From Pontibacillus yanchengensis Y32 (GTDB lineage: Bacteria > Bacillota > Bacilli > Bacillales > BH030062): a stretch of 64,000 nt of DNA. Under the pieces are notes generated by a model. It searched no databases. It was given only the letters and a program-made list of their open reading frames with translations, and was not told the DNA's origin. Numbering within the stretch: the stretch's first letter is position 1; each line of letters starts with the position of its first letter. The DNA lies in NCBI RefSeq assembly GCF_000770635.1, contig NZ_AVBF01000017.1, forward strand, positions 1 through 64,000. The letters run 5' to 3'. Both the position numbers and the translations under genes were made by a program. Of the stretch, positions 57,342 to 64,000 are shown one piece after another.

Positions 57342-58286
57342 TTATTTTTTCGTTTTTACTTTTGGCAGGATCTTACGTTGTTCTACTTTTGAAGTTCGAT
57401 CCCACGTATTTTCGTCATTACTATCATAATTTTCGATGAAACGAATAACTTCTTTGACAAGTGGGGTAGGTGTGGAGGCACCAGCTGTAATAGCCACTTT
57501 CTCTACATTTTCTAACCACTCATATTCGATTTCGCTTACATCAGCTATACGATAGGCTTTTGTACCGGCTTTTTCTTCAGAAACCTGTTGTAAGCGGCAA
57601 GAATTGTTGCTTCGTGGGTCACCTACCACAAGGGTTAAGTCAGCATCTCCAGCTTGTTCAGCAACTGCTTCTTGACGTACTTGGGTCGCCATACAAATTT
57701 CTTGATGAATTTCAGTTTGAGGATATTTCTCTTTCACTTTTTCCATTACATCATAAACATCCCATTGACTCATAGTCGTTTGGTTGGTGACCATGATTTT
57801 GTCAGATGTAAGATTCAAATCTTTTATATCTTCTTCATATTGGATTAAGTGTACATGATCAGGGGCAACTCCCAATGCACCTTCAGGCTCAGGATGCCCT
57901 TTTTTACCAATATATACGATTTCATAGCCTTTTCCAGTCATTTCACGAATTAAATCATGGGTTCTTGTAACATCAGGACAAGTTGCATCTAAAACAGTAA
58001 GTCCTTTTTCTTCAGCGCGCTGTTTCACCTCTGGTGATACTCCGTGAGCAGTGAAAATTACAGTACCTTCATGAATATCTTCCAGTAGCTGTGAGCGGTC
58101 TTTACCATCTAAGGTAACAACACCTTCGCTTTCAAATGCTTCTGTTACATGGCGATTATGAACAATCATCCCTAAAATGTATAAAGGACGAGGTAAATTC
58201 GGATCTTTGGAGGCGTTTCGTGCAATTACCATTGCGTCGACAACTCCATAACAATAACCTCTAGGAGCAATTTTAATTACTTCCAT
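57342..58286 (-). CDS. ispH: 4-hydroxy-3-methylbut-2-enyl diphosphate reductase
   Basis: Last enzyme of the MEP isoprenoid pathway, yielding IPP and DMAPP. The 314-residue protein has the three cluster cysteines in RGYCYGV (C12), DATCPDVT and [10 protein letters not shown], plus HNRHVT and TAHGVSP. AGGGGGA lies upstream. ispG of the same pathway lies at the right edge of the window. Confidence 0.97.
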   Translation of the reverse strand: MEVIKIAPRGYCYGVVDAMVIARNASKDPNLPRPLYILGMIVHNRHVTEAFESEGVVTLDGKDRSQLLEDIHEGTVIFTAHGVSPEVKQRAEEKGLTVLDATCPDVTRTHDLIREMTGKGYEIVYIGKKGHPEPEGALGVAPDHVHLIQYEEDIKDLNLTSDKIMVTNQTTMSQWDVYDVMEKVKEKYPQTEIHQEICMATQVRQEAVAEQAGDADLTLVVGDPRSNNSCRLQQVSEEKAGTKAYRIADVSEIEYEWLENVEKVAITAGASTPTPLVKEVIRFIENYDSNDENTWDRTSKVEQRKILPKVKTKK

Positions 58287-58464
58287 TCTACGGTCCCCCT
58301 CTAACTCCTCGAGAGTAAAAAAGTTTCAAGTTTCTCTAACCCATTATAAAGGGAAAATGCTAATTATACAAAACAAGTCGGTTTAAAAACTAAGGAAAGA
58401 TGGATTAATTGATAGAACTCTACTATAATAAATAAGCAATAGTTGTACGTAAAGGAGAAATATA

Positions 58465-59781
58465 ATGACTGATCAAACATTTAAATCATACGCATTGACG
58501 CCGATGATGAATGATATTATAGGAAGATTGGGCTTTCATGAACCTACGCCCATTCAATCGAAAGTTGTACCATCCGTTTTGAGAGGCGAGAGTTTAATTG
58601 GGCAATCTCACACGGGCTCAGGTAAAACTCATTCCTATTTAATTCCACTAATCGACAAGATTGATGAAACAAAACAAGAAGTACAAGTCATCATTACAGC
58701 ACCAACAAGAGAGCTGGCTACACAAATTTACGATGAAGTACGTAAAATGATTCAACACGCAGACAAACAAGAAACCTGGAAAGCCAAGTTGTTTATTGGT
58801 GGAACAGATAAGCAAAAAACTATGGAAAACCTTAAAGAGCAACCGCAAATTGTAGTAGGTACTCCAGGACGAATTCTTGATCTAGTTCAAGAAAACGCCT
58901 TAGATCCATACACGGCTAAATCCTTTGTTGTGGATGAAGCAGACCTTATGCTTGATTTAGGTTTTATTGAAGAAGTGGATCAAATTTTAGTACGTATGGA
59001 TGAAGAAGTTCAATTACTCGTTTTCTCTGCTACTATTCCTGAAAAGCTAAGACCATTCTTGAAAAAATATTTAGAGAATCCTGAATTCATCGTAGCAGAT
59101 GAAAACAAGCCATCACCTGAAAAAATGGAACACCGTCTTATTCCATTACGTCATCGCGATAAATCCGACATGATTATTAATATTTCTAAGCTTATTCAAC
59201 CGTATCTAGCAATTATTTTTGCGAATCGTAAAGAAAGAGCAGACGAATTGTATAAAGAATTGAACGACAAAGGGTTGGAAACGGGATTATTGCATGGTGG
59301 CCTCTCTCCTCGTGAACGCAAGAGAATGGTAAAGGATATAAAAAATCTACGTTTCCAATATATTGTGGCTACAGACTTGGCTGCCAGAGGTATTGATATT
59401 CAAGGTGTAAGTCACGTTATTAATGCAGACCTACCAAAAGAAGAGGAGTTTTATATCCACAGGGTAGGTCGAACAGCTCGAGCTGGTTTAGAAGGTACAG
59501 CAATAAACCTATATACAGCAGAAGATGAGCAACTAATTAGCAAGCTTGAAAAAAGAGGATTAACCTTTGATCGATATGATATCAAAAAAGGCGATTGGGA
59601 GCATCTAAAAGATTGGAATGAGCGCTCAACTCGAAAGCATCAAGAAAGTGAAGCAGACCGTGAAGCATGGAAGCGAGTACGAAAGCCTAAAAAAGTGAAG
59701 CCAGGTTATAAGAAAAAAATGAAAAAGCAACAAGATGATATCAAGAAGAAGATGAATCGAAATAATAAAGGTAAGCGATAA
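58465..59781 (+). CDS. cshB: DEAD-box RNA helicase CshB
   Basis: A 438-residue ATP-dependent RNA helicase. Motifs in order: Q motif FHEPTPIQSKVVPS, Walker A SHTGSGKT, PTRELATQI, TPGRI, DEAD box VDEADLML, SAT (FSATIP), and the C-terminal HRVGRTARAG. The tail is Lys-rich (KPKKVKPGYKKKMKKQ). It corresponds to YqfR of B. subtilis, which is linked to cold adaptation and ribosome work. AAAGGAG precedes the ATG. Confidence 0.95.
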   Translation: MTDQTFKSYALTPMMNDIIGRLGFHEPTPIQSKVVPSVLRGESLIGQSHTGSGKTHSYLIPLIDKIDETKQEVQVIITAPTRELATQIYDEVRKMIQHADKQETWKAKLFIGGTDKQKTMENLKEQPQIVVGTPGRILDLVQENALDPYTAKSFVVDEADLMLDLGFIEEVDQILVRMDEEVQLLVFSATIPEKLRPFLKKYLENPEFIVADENKPSPEKMEHRLIPLRHRDKSDMIINISKLIQPYLAIIFANRKERADELYKELNDKGLETGLLHGGLSPRERKRMVKDIKNLRFQYIVATDLAARGIDIQGVSHVINADLPKEEEFYIHRVGRTARAGLEGTAINLYTAEDEQLISKLEKRGLTFDRYDIKKGDWEHLKDWNERSTRKHQESEADREAWKRVRKPKKVKPGYKKKMKKQQDDIKKKMNRNNKGKR

Positions 59782-59791
59782 ACTCTTTAAA

Positions 59792-59830
59792 ATAAACCCT
59801 CACTACTGAAAAGTAGTGAGGGTTTCATCA
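59792..59830 (+). terminator. terminator of cshB
   Basis: Perfect 14-bp stem AAACCCTCACTACT with its complement, 10 bp after the cshB stop; nfo converges from the right. Confidence 0.9.
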
Positions 59831-59918
59831 TTTCTATTATTATTTTGTGAAAATTTTTCGAGATAAGTTTAGTATCTTAAGAAAAAAGGTAAGGTACAAA
59901 AGTATCAGTTGTCCAACA

Positions 59919-60827
59919 TTAAGATTTTGTAGCTTGAAGCAAATTTGGACGCCAGTCTGAGAAGGTTTGGTTTCTTAAGTCATCAATTTCATATTGATAT
60001 GGAGGCTTTTTGTTTTTCTTATCTTCCCCTACATAAGGAGTTTCGAGAATCTTTGGGATATTCGAAAGCTTTGGATGATGAACAATATAAGATAATGCCT
60101 TAAAACCAATATACCCATATCCAATGTTTTCATGTCGGTCTTTTCTAGCACCGCATTCATTTTTACTGTCATTAATGTGCAATACTTTTAATCGATCTAG
60201 GCCAATTGTTTTGTCGAAGTGCTCTAATACACCATCAAAATCATTAACTATGTCATATCCTGCATCATGAACGTGGCATGTATCAAGGCAAACAGAAAGC
60301 TTGTCGCTCTGTTCTACACCTTCTATGATGGTAGCAATCTCTTCAAAGGTTTTGCCTAGTTCACTACCTTTGCCTGCCATTGTCTCAAGCGCTATCTGGC
60401 AATTGGTGTCTGGTTTATTTGCAAATACTTCATTAAGGCCTTCGATGATTTTGTTCAAACCAATTTCTTCACCCTGACTTACATGGGAACCTGGGTGTAA
60501 TACGATTTGATTTGCTTTTTGTAATGCTTCAACTCGTTCTATTTCATTTGATAAAAAATCCACACCTAACTCAAATACATGAGGTTTTACCGTATTCCCT
60601 ATATTAATAATATAGGCAGAATGTACAATGATCTCCTCAATATCATGCTTGTCCATATGCTCAATTCCAGCTTCTATATTGAGGTCTTCAATTGCTTTTC
60701 GACGAGTGTTTTGAGGTGCGCCTGTATATATCATAAACGTGTTAGCGCCATAAGAAACGGCCTCTTCACTTGCACCTTTTAACATGTTTTTACCACTCAT
60801 GGATACGTGAGATCCTAATGTAATCAT
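59919..60827 (-). CDS. nfo: deoxyribonuclease IV (endonuclease IV)
   Basis: AP endonuclease of 302 residues with a TIM barrel and three zinc ions. Metal-binding motifs visible are [41 protein letters not shown] and [21 protein letters not shown]-type ending, here seen as HINDSKN and [13 protein letters not shown] 60827 follows AAAGGAG; an earlier in-frame ATG at 60854 lies before the binding site. Part of spore and oxidative DNA repair in Bacillus. Confidence 0.97.
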   Translation of the reverse strand: MITLGSHVSMSGKNMLKGASEEAVSYGANTFMIYTGAPQNTRRKAIEDLNIEAGIEHMDKHDIEEIIVHSAYIINIGNTVKPHVFELGVDFLSNEIERVEALQKANQIVLHPGSHVSQGEEIGLNKIIEGLNEVFANKPDTNCQIALETMAGKGSELGKTFEEIATIIEGVEQSDKLSVCLDTCHVHDAGYDIVNDFDGVLEHFDKTIGLDRLKVLHINDSKNECGARKDRHENIGYGYIGFKALSYIVHHPKLSNIPKILETPYVGEDKKNKKPPYQYEIDDLRNQTFSDWRPNLLQATKS

Positions 60828-60922
60828 ATCGTTCAACTCCTTTGCATGAATCAATTCAACATGGTTGAACTGCTCTCCATACTATAAATAAATTCATGCA
60901 AATGGTCAACTGAGACCAAATG

Positions 60923-60947
60923 AAAAACGCCCTGCAGAAGGACGTTT
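60923..60947 (-). terminator. weak terminator after yqfT
   Basis: Minus-strand stem AAACG-CC/GG-CGTTT with a mismatch and short U-tract, just after the stop of the minus-strand gene at 60955-61242. Confidence 0.55.
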
Positions 60948-60954
60948 AAGATTT

Positions 60955-61242
60955 TTAGAACCAATGAGATAACCCATTGTCTTTAATCATTTGTTGAAAG
61001 ATGCGATTTACTTTCTGTGCTGTTTGAGGGTCGGTGATTTGAGCAAGTTTTTTTAAAGCTTTTATCCGATCTTTTTCATCTAACGGATTTAAATCTGTCT
61101 TTTTTAAGTAGTAAACTATACTAGTAGCCTGTTCTTTTGTTAGATAAATTTGGTATTCCTGACCATAAGCAATTAACGCATTAGGTGTTAAACTCTTAAG
61201 CTTTTGGTGAACTACTTGTTTAATCATATTCTTCAAATTCAT
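60955..61242 (-). CDS. yqfT: DUF2624 family protein (YqfT-like)
   Basis: A 95-residue protein with KLKSLTPNALIAYGQEYQI and LTKEQATSIVYYLKK, then IKALKKLAQITDPQTAQKVN, matching the DUF2624 family (YqfT in B. subtilis, also next to nfo). The start is uncertain: ATG 61242 is preceded by GAGGCG at short distance, and ATG 61251 is an alternative. Function unknown. Confidence 0.82.
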   Translation of the reverse strand: MNLKNMIKQVVHQKLKSLTPNALIAYGQEYQIYLTKEQATSIVYYLKKTDLNPLDEKDRIKALKKLAQITDPQTAQKVNRIFQQMIKDNGLSHWF

Positions 61243-61384
61243 TCGCCTCATTTCTAAGATACTCTTTATAAGCAATCCTATGATGGGTCTAGGCTGGATG
61301 TGCATGTTAGATAAACAGTAAGATCTGTTTATGAAGGATTGGGGAAACATTGAGAGTTATATTAAGAAAGGAGGACGATACGCC

Positions 61385-62092
61385 ATGCAACGTATTAAGT
61401 CTTATTCGCAATTATTACTTTTGTTTTTATTCATAACGATAAGTTTTATGTTAATGTTACATTTTTATGGTGAGAAAACAGAAACATTACAGGAAAAAAA
61501 TGAGCAACTTAGAGAGAAGAATGAGGAATTAAAGTCTGAAAATGATTATATGGCAAATATGGAGACAAGTTTTAAAGAAAAAAATGGGTATCATATTTGG
61601 CCTGAGAGGGATAAAGTAGCACAAAAGATGGTTAAAGAAAGTGAAGGACGATTTAAAAAGACCTGGGCTCTGTATTTGGTTCGCGAGGCTAAACGATATG
61701 AGATTGATCCATACTTAGCTTATGAGCTACTTAAAGTGGAAACAGGCGGTAAATTTGACCCCACCCTAGTTGGTCCAGAAACGAAATATGGCAGAGCTTA
61801 TGGCATGTCTCAGTTTATGAAGAACACAGCACCTTGGATTGCTGATATGGGAGGTTTACCATATGAAGAAGAACTTCTATTCGACCCTTATTACTCCATG
61901 CAATTATCTTTAATTTATTTAGATTTTCTTCACAATGAATACGGTAACTGGAATGAAGCATTAACTGCTTACCATAGAGGTATGAGTGGAATGGAAACCT
62001 ACAAAGACGAAAATGGACATGCCAAAAGTTGGTATGCGGAAGAAATACAGGAAAAAGCAAAATCTCACGAAGCACTAGCCTTCGCAGAATAA
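61385..62092 (+). CDS. lytic transglycosylase (SLT domain)
   Basis: A 235-residue cell-wall enzyme. An N-terminal membrane anchor (about residues 8-26) is followed by a short coiled coil (KTETLQEKNEQLREKNEEL) and a C-terminal SLT/Slt70-like domain: the catalytic glutamate is in AYELLKVETGGKFDP, then YGRAYGMSQFM and LTAYHRGMSGME. It cleaves peptidoglycan between MurNAc and GlcNAc by family analogy. AAGGAGGA precedes the ATG at 61385. Divergent from yqfT. Confidence 0.9.
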   Translation: MQRIKSYSQLLLLFLFITISFMLMLHFYGEKTETLQEKNEQLREKNEELKSENDYMANMETSFKEKNGYHIWPERDKVAQKMVKESEGRFKKTWALYLVREAKRYEIDPYLAYELLKVETGGKFDPTLVGPETKYGRAYGMSQFMKNTAPWIADMGGLPYEEELLFDPYYSMQLSLIYLDFLHNEYGNWNEALTAYHRGMSGMETYKDENGHAKSWYAEEIQEKAKSHEALAFAE

Positions 62093-62135
62093 AAAAACTA
62101 GCTCACCTTAATAATAAGGTGAGCTAGTTTTTTGT
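62092..62135 (+). terminator. terminator of the lytic transglycosylase gene
   Basis: Perfect 19-bp stem (62092-62110 with 62115-62133) and U-tract, overlapping the stop codon. Confidence 0.93.
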
Positions 62136-62149
62136 TTTGTTAAATATTC

Positions 62150-62386
62150 CAAAATCGCCCCATTATATTGGAGACTTGGATTCGAGATAATCATTGTATA
62201 AAGAGTGGGTCCGATACTCGGAAAAACGAAAGGGGGTTACGGCTCACCAACTCGCTTTCCTGCGGGCGAGCTGGTGAGCCTTCTCACTCACTTCGCTCCC
62301 TCCGGGGTCTCACCAACCTCTTTCTCCCGCGGGAGTCTCGCAGTTAACCCTTCACCCCATCAGGGTAATGACTATCGGACCCCCGG
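62150..62386 (+). repeat. long-hairpin repeat element, copy B2
   Basis: The left end ATCGCCCCATTATATTGG-AGACTTGG matches the inverted right end of copy B1. Outer arms GGGTCCGATA (62207-62216) and TATCGGACCC (62373-62382) are perfect complements. The core (GCGGGCGAGCTGGTGAGCC, GGGGTCTCACCAACCTC, CCCGCGGGAGTCTCG) is a variant with GGTGAG in place of GGCAAG/TAGGCAAG. No gene. Confidence 0.82.
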
Positions 62387-62611
62387 TTAAATGTAGTCTC
62401 CTCCGAACCGAAAAGCTTTTATTTTCAGTGGAAACCTTCTTATGTTACCTCTTGGAGTAATAATATTTTGCATATATCTTACTGTATATGGAAGGGATTC
62501 TGATTTAGTACTAATAGTGAGTTTTTCTGAATTACCATTTTGTTATGACTACATTTTGATACTAGAACTTATTAGTTTGGAGAGCATAATCCAGAAGATA
62601 TGACTCAAATC
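62387..62611. other. spacer between repeat copies B2 and A2
   Basis: AT-rich, about 225 bp, no gene and no tandem array, unlike the corresponding place between A1 and B1. Confidence 0.6.
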
Positions 62612-62878
62612 TGGCCATGTTTCCGTTCCTCTTAACAATAGCAAAGGTGGCCTGGGAACGACGAGACTCCCGCCGGAGAAAGAGGTAGGCAAGATCCCCT
62701 GAGGGCGTTCTTCCCGAAGGTAGCTTGCCAGCTCGCCGGCAGGACGCGAGTTGTTCCAAGGCCACCTTTATTCCAATTTAAAGCTAAGGAAACATTCCTC
62801 TTCTTATGCCAGTGAATTACTCAGAAATCCAAATTATCTCGAATCCAAGTCTTCAAGATTATGCCTCTTATCTTGAAT
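62612..62878 (-). repeat. long-hairpin repeat element, copy A2
   Basis: Inverted counterpart of copy A1. Inner arms 62643-62659 and 62753-62769 pair with one mismatch. The right end (TTATCTCGAATCCAAGTC, then ATTATGCCTCTTAT) is the inverse complement of the A1 left end. The core contains CGAGACTCCCGCCGGAGAAA and GGTAGCTTGCCAGCTCGCCG. Frames open in it are repeat artefacts. Confidence 0.85.
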
Positions 62879-63033
62879 AACTTTTCTTATTCACTTCTTG
62901 AACATATTCCCTTTATAAATAACGCGTTATTTAATAACTGTTAGCAGTCCTCTTGGCTAAATGTACCACGTTAAACTTTGAGGTTTTACCATAAACTAAG
63001 CATGCACCTCTAAAGAAAGCGAGGGACAATTTC

Positions 63034-63492
63034 ATGGATGAAAAGAATGAGAATAACCTTGAGGAAAAGGTTGAAGAAGCTCCGCATTATGGGAACGAAA
63101 AAGAAAGTGAATTCAAAGAAATCGAAAACCATGATCAGGATGAACGTGTAATAGGGGAAGAAGACACGTTAGCGAATAGTCCAAGCGTTTATCCAGGTAC
63201 AGATGATGTGGAATTCGCACAAGAAGCTGCGATTGATGAGAACAGTGTGCGAGATCCAATTAAATCTGATGAAAAGGAAACAGATATGGAAAGTGACGTC
63301 CAAGCAGGTTTTGGCTGGTTGGCTGTGATTCTTTCTGTACTATCCTTCTTTATATTACCAGTAATCATGGGTGCTGCTGGGATCATTGTTGGTTTTATAG
63401 CTAGGCGAAGAGGTGCTGACACATTAGGGAATACAGCAATAATTGCTGGTGCCATTTCTATTGTGTTAACTCTGTTTTTAGCTCCTTTCTAA
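63034..63492 (+). CDS. yqfX: YqfX-like membrane protein
   Basis: A 152-residue protein. The first 90 residues are strongly acidic and probably disordered (MDEKNENNLEEKVEEAP onward); the C-terminal part has two membrane helices with FGWLAVILSVLSFFILPVI, AGIIVGFIARRRGADTLGN and IIAGAISIVLTLFLAPF, matching the YqfX family. B. subtilis yqfX is also next to ispG. The ATG follows GCGAGGG. Function unknown. Confidence 0.85.
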   Translation: MDEKNENNLEEKVEEAPHYGNEKESEFKEIENHDQDERVIGEEDTLANSPSVYPGTDDVEFAQEAAIDENSVRDPIKSDEKETDMESDVQAGFGWLAVILSVLSFFILPVIMGAAGIIVGFIARRRGADTLGNTAIIAGAISIVLTLFLAPF

Positions 63493-63495
63493 TAT

Positions 63496-63527
63496 AAAAA
63501 AAGCAGCTCTTAGTGAGCTGCTTTTTC
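63496..63527. terminator. bidirectional terminator between yqfX and ispG
   Basis: Perfect 12-bp stem AAAAAGCAGCTC/GAGCTGCTTTTT with U-tracts on both strands, between convergent genes. Confidence 0.92.
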
Positions 63528-63530
63528 CAT

Positions 63531-64000
63531 TTATCCCTTTTGTGCTAAATATTCTTCAGCAATCTTGTCTACTTCTTTCTTCAGTTCTTCTACCATTGTT
63601 TCCTCAGGAACCTTACGAATGATTTCTCCGTGTCTGAATAGGAGGCCTTCACCACGTGCTCCGGCAATACCAATATCAGCTTCACGGGCTTCACCTGGTC
63701 CGTTAACAGCACAACCTAACACTGCGACTTTTATCGGTGCTTTAATGTTTTGAATATATTCTTCAACTTCATTTGCAATTGAAATTAAATCAATCTCAAT
63801 ACGACCGCATGTTGGGCAAGAAATAAGTGTTGCAGCATTGTCGGCTAAGCCAAATGTTTTGAGCAGTTCACGACCAACTTTGACTTCTTCTACAGGATCT
63901 GCACTTAATGAAATTCGAAGGGTACTTCCGATTCCCTTGCTTAGGATAGCACCTAAGCCTGCAGCACTTTTTACAGTACCTGCAAATTGAGTTCCTGCTT
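63531..64000 (-). CDS. ispG: 4-hydroxy-3-methylbut-2-en-1-yl diphosphate synthase, C-terminal part
   Basis: The frame runs from its stop at 63531 through the window edge, so the N-terminus is missing. The visible 156 residues include [20 protein letters not shown], the cluster motif [12 protein letters not shown], and [20 protein letters not shown], the IspG (GcpE) C-terminal [4Fe-4S] domain. The enzyme makes HMBPP, the substrate of IspH, which is encoded at 57.3-58.3 kb. The intact frame indicates a normal gene cut by the window, not a pseudogene. Confidence 0.97.
   Translation of the reverse strand, partial: AGTQFAGTVKSAAGLGAILSKGIGSTLRISLSADPVEEVKVGRELLKTFGLADNAATLISCPTCGRIEIDLISIANEVEEYIQNIKAPIKVAVLGCAVNGPGEAREADIGIAGARGEGLLFRHGEIIRKVPEETMVEELKKEVDKIAEEYLAQKG

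Noticed and set aside
62205-62765. Open frames at 62205-62390 and 62562-62765
   Set aside because: They are translations of hairpin elements B2 and A2, not genes.
63531-63722. ispG fragment as a pseudogene
   Set aside because: The same frame stays open to the window edge with conserved IspG sequence, so the gene is simply cut by the window.

Overview
The window is a chromosomal segment of a low-GC, endospore-forming Bacillaceae bacterium. Spore genes show this directly: sigK, sda, gpr, spoIIP, yqfC/yqfD and a YjcZ-type small protein. From about 6.9 kb to the right edge the gene order closely follows the sda-yqeG to ispG stretch of Bacillus subtilis, as recalled from that genome. The large Mrp-type Na+/H+ antiporter operon would suit a salt- or alkali-tolerant lineage, but the genus cannot be fixed from the sequence alone.

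Layout. 0-1.1 kb: a YjcZ-like small protein and an uninterrupted sigK, both on the minus strand. 1.3-6.7 kb: a minus-strand Mrp operon A-C-D-E-F-G with no mrpB. 6.9-7.6 kb: sda and a cluster of DnaA boxes. 7.6-12.7 kb: yqeG-yqeH-aroE-yhbY-nadD-yqeK-rsfS-yqeM. 12.8-19.4 kb: comER, comEA-EB-EC, yqzM, holA, rpsT. 19.5-22.3 kb: gpr, spoIIP, yqxA. 22.6-34.0 kb: lepA, hemW, then the CIRCE-controlled hrcA-grpE-dnaK-dnaJ-prmA-rsmE-mtaB cluster. 34.2-38.2 kb: deoC, a repeat-rich gap, a Na/Pi cotransporter, rpsU-yqeY and another repeat. 38.2-50.3 kb: nfeD-floA-yqfB, yqfC-yqfD-phoH-pgpH-ybeY-dgkA, era-yqzL-recO, ccpN-ppsR. 51.0-55.3 kb: dnaG-sigA, an unidentified membrane protein, cccA. 55.5-62.1 kb: trmK-yqfO, ispH, cshB, nfo, yqfT, a lytic transglycosylase. 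62.1-64.0 kb: a second repeat block, yqfX, and ispG running off the edge.

Functionally most genes are core: ribosome assembly and rRNA/tRNA modification (yqeH, rsfS, era, ybeY, prmA, rsmE, mtaB, trmK), replication and the principal sigma factor (holA, dnaG, sigA), heat shock, DNA uptake, DNA repair (recO, nfo), isoprenoid synthesis (ispG, ispH) and sporulation control.

No clear novel protein system is visible. The most unusual content is non-coding. Two blocks (34973-35841 and 62150-62878) each hold two related long-hairpin elements in tail-to-tail inverted orientation, and the second block has the reverse arrangement of the first. The first block also encloses a degenerate tandem array with a 20-bp period. 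A different interspersed repeat with flanking direct repeats lies at 37797-38022. Other notable points are the absent mrpB, the absence of cdd, glyQS and yqxD at their expected places, and three small genes that simple ORF length cut-offs miss (sda, yqzM, yqzL).
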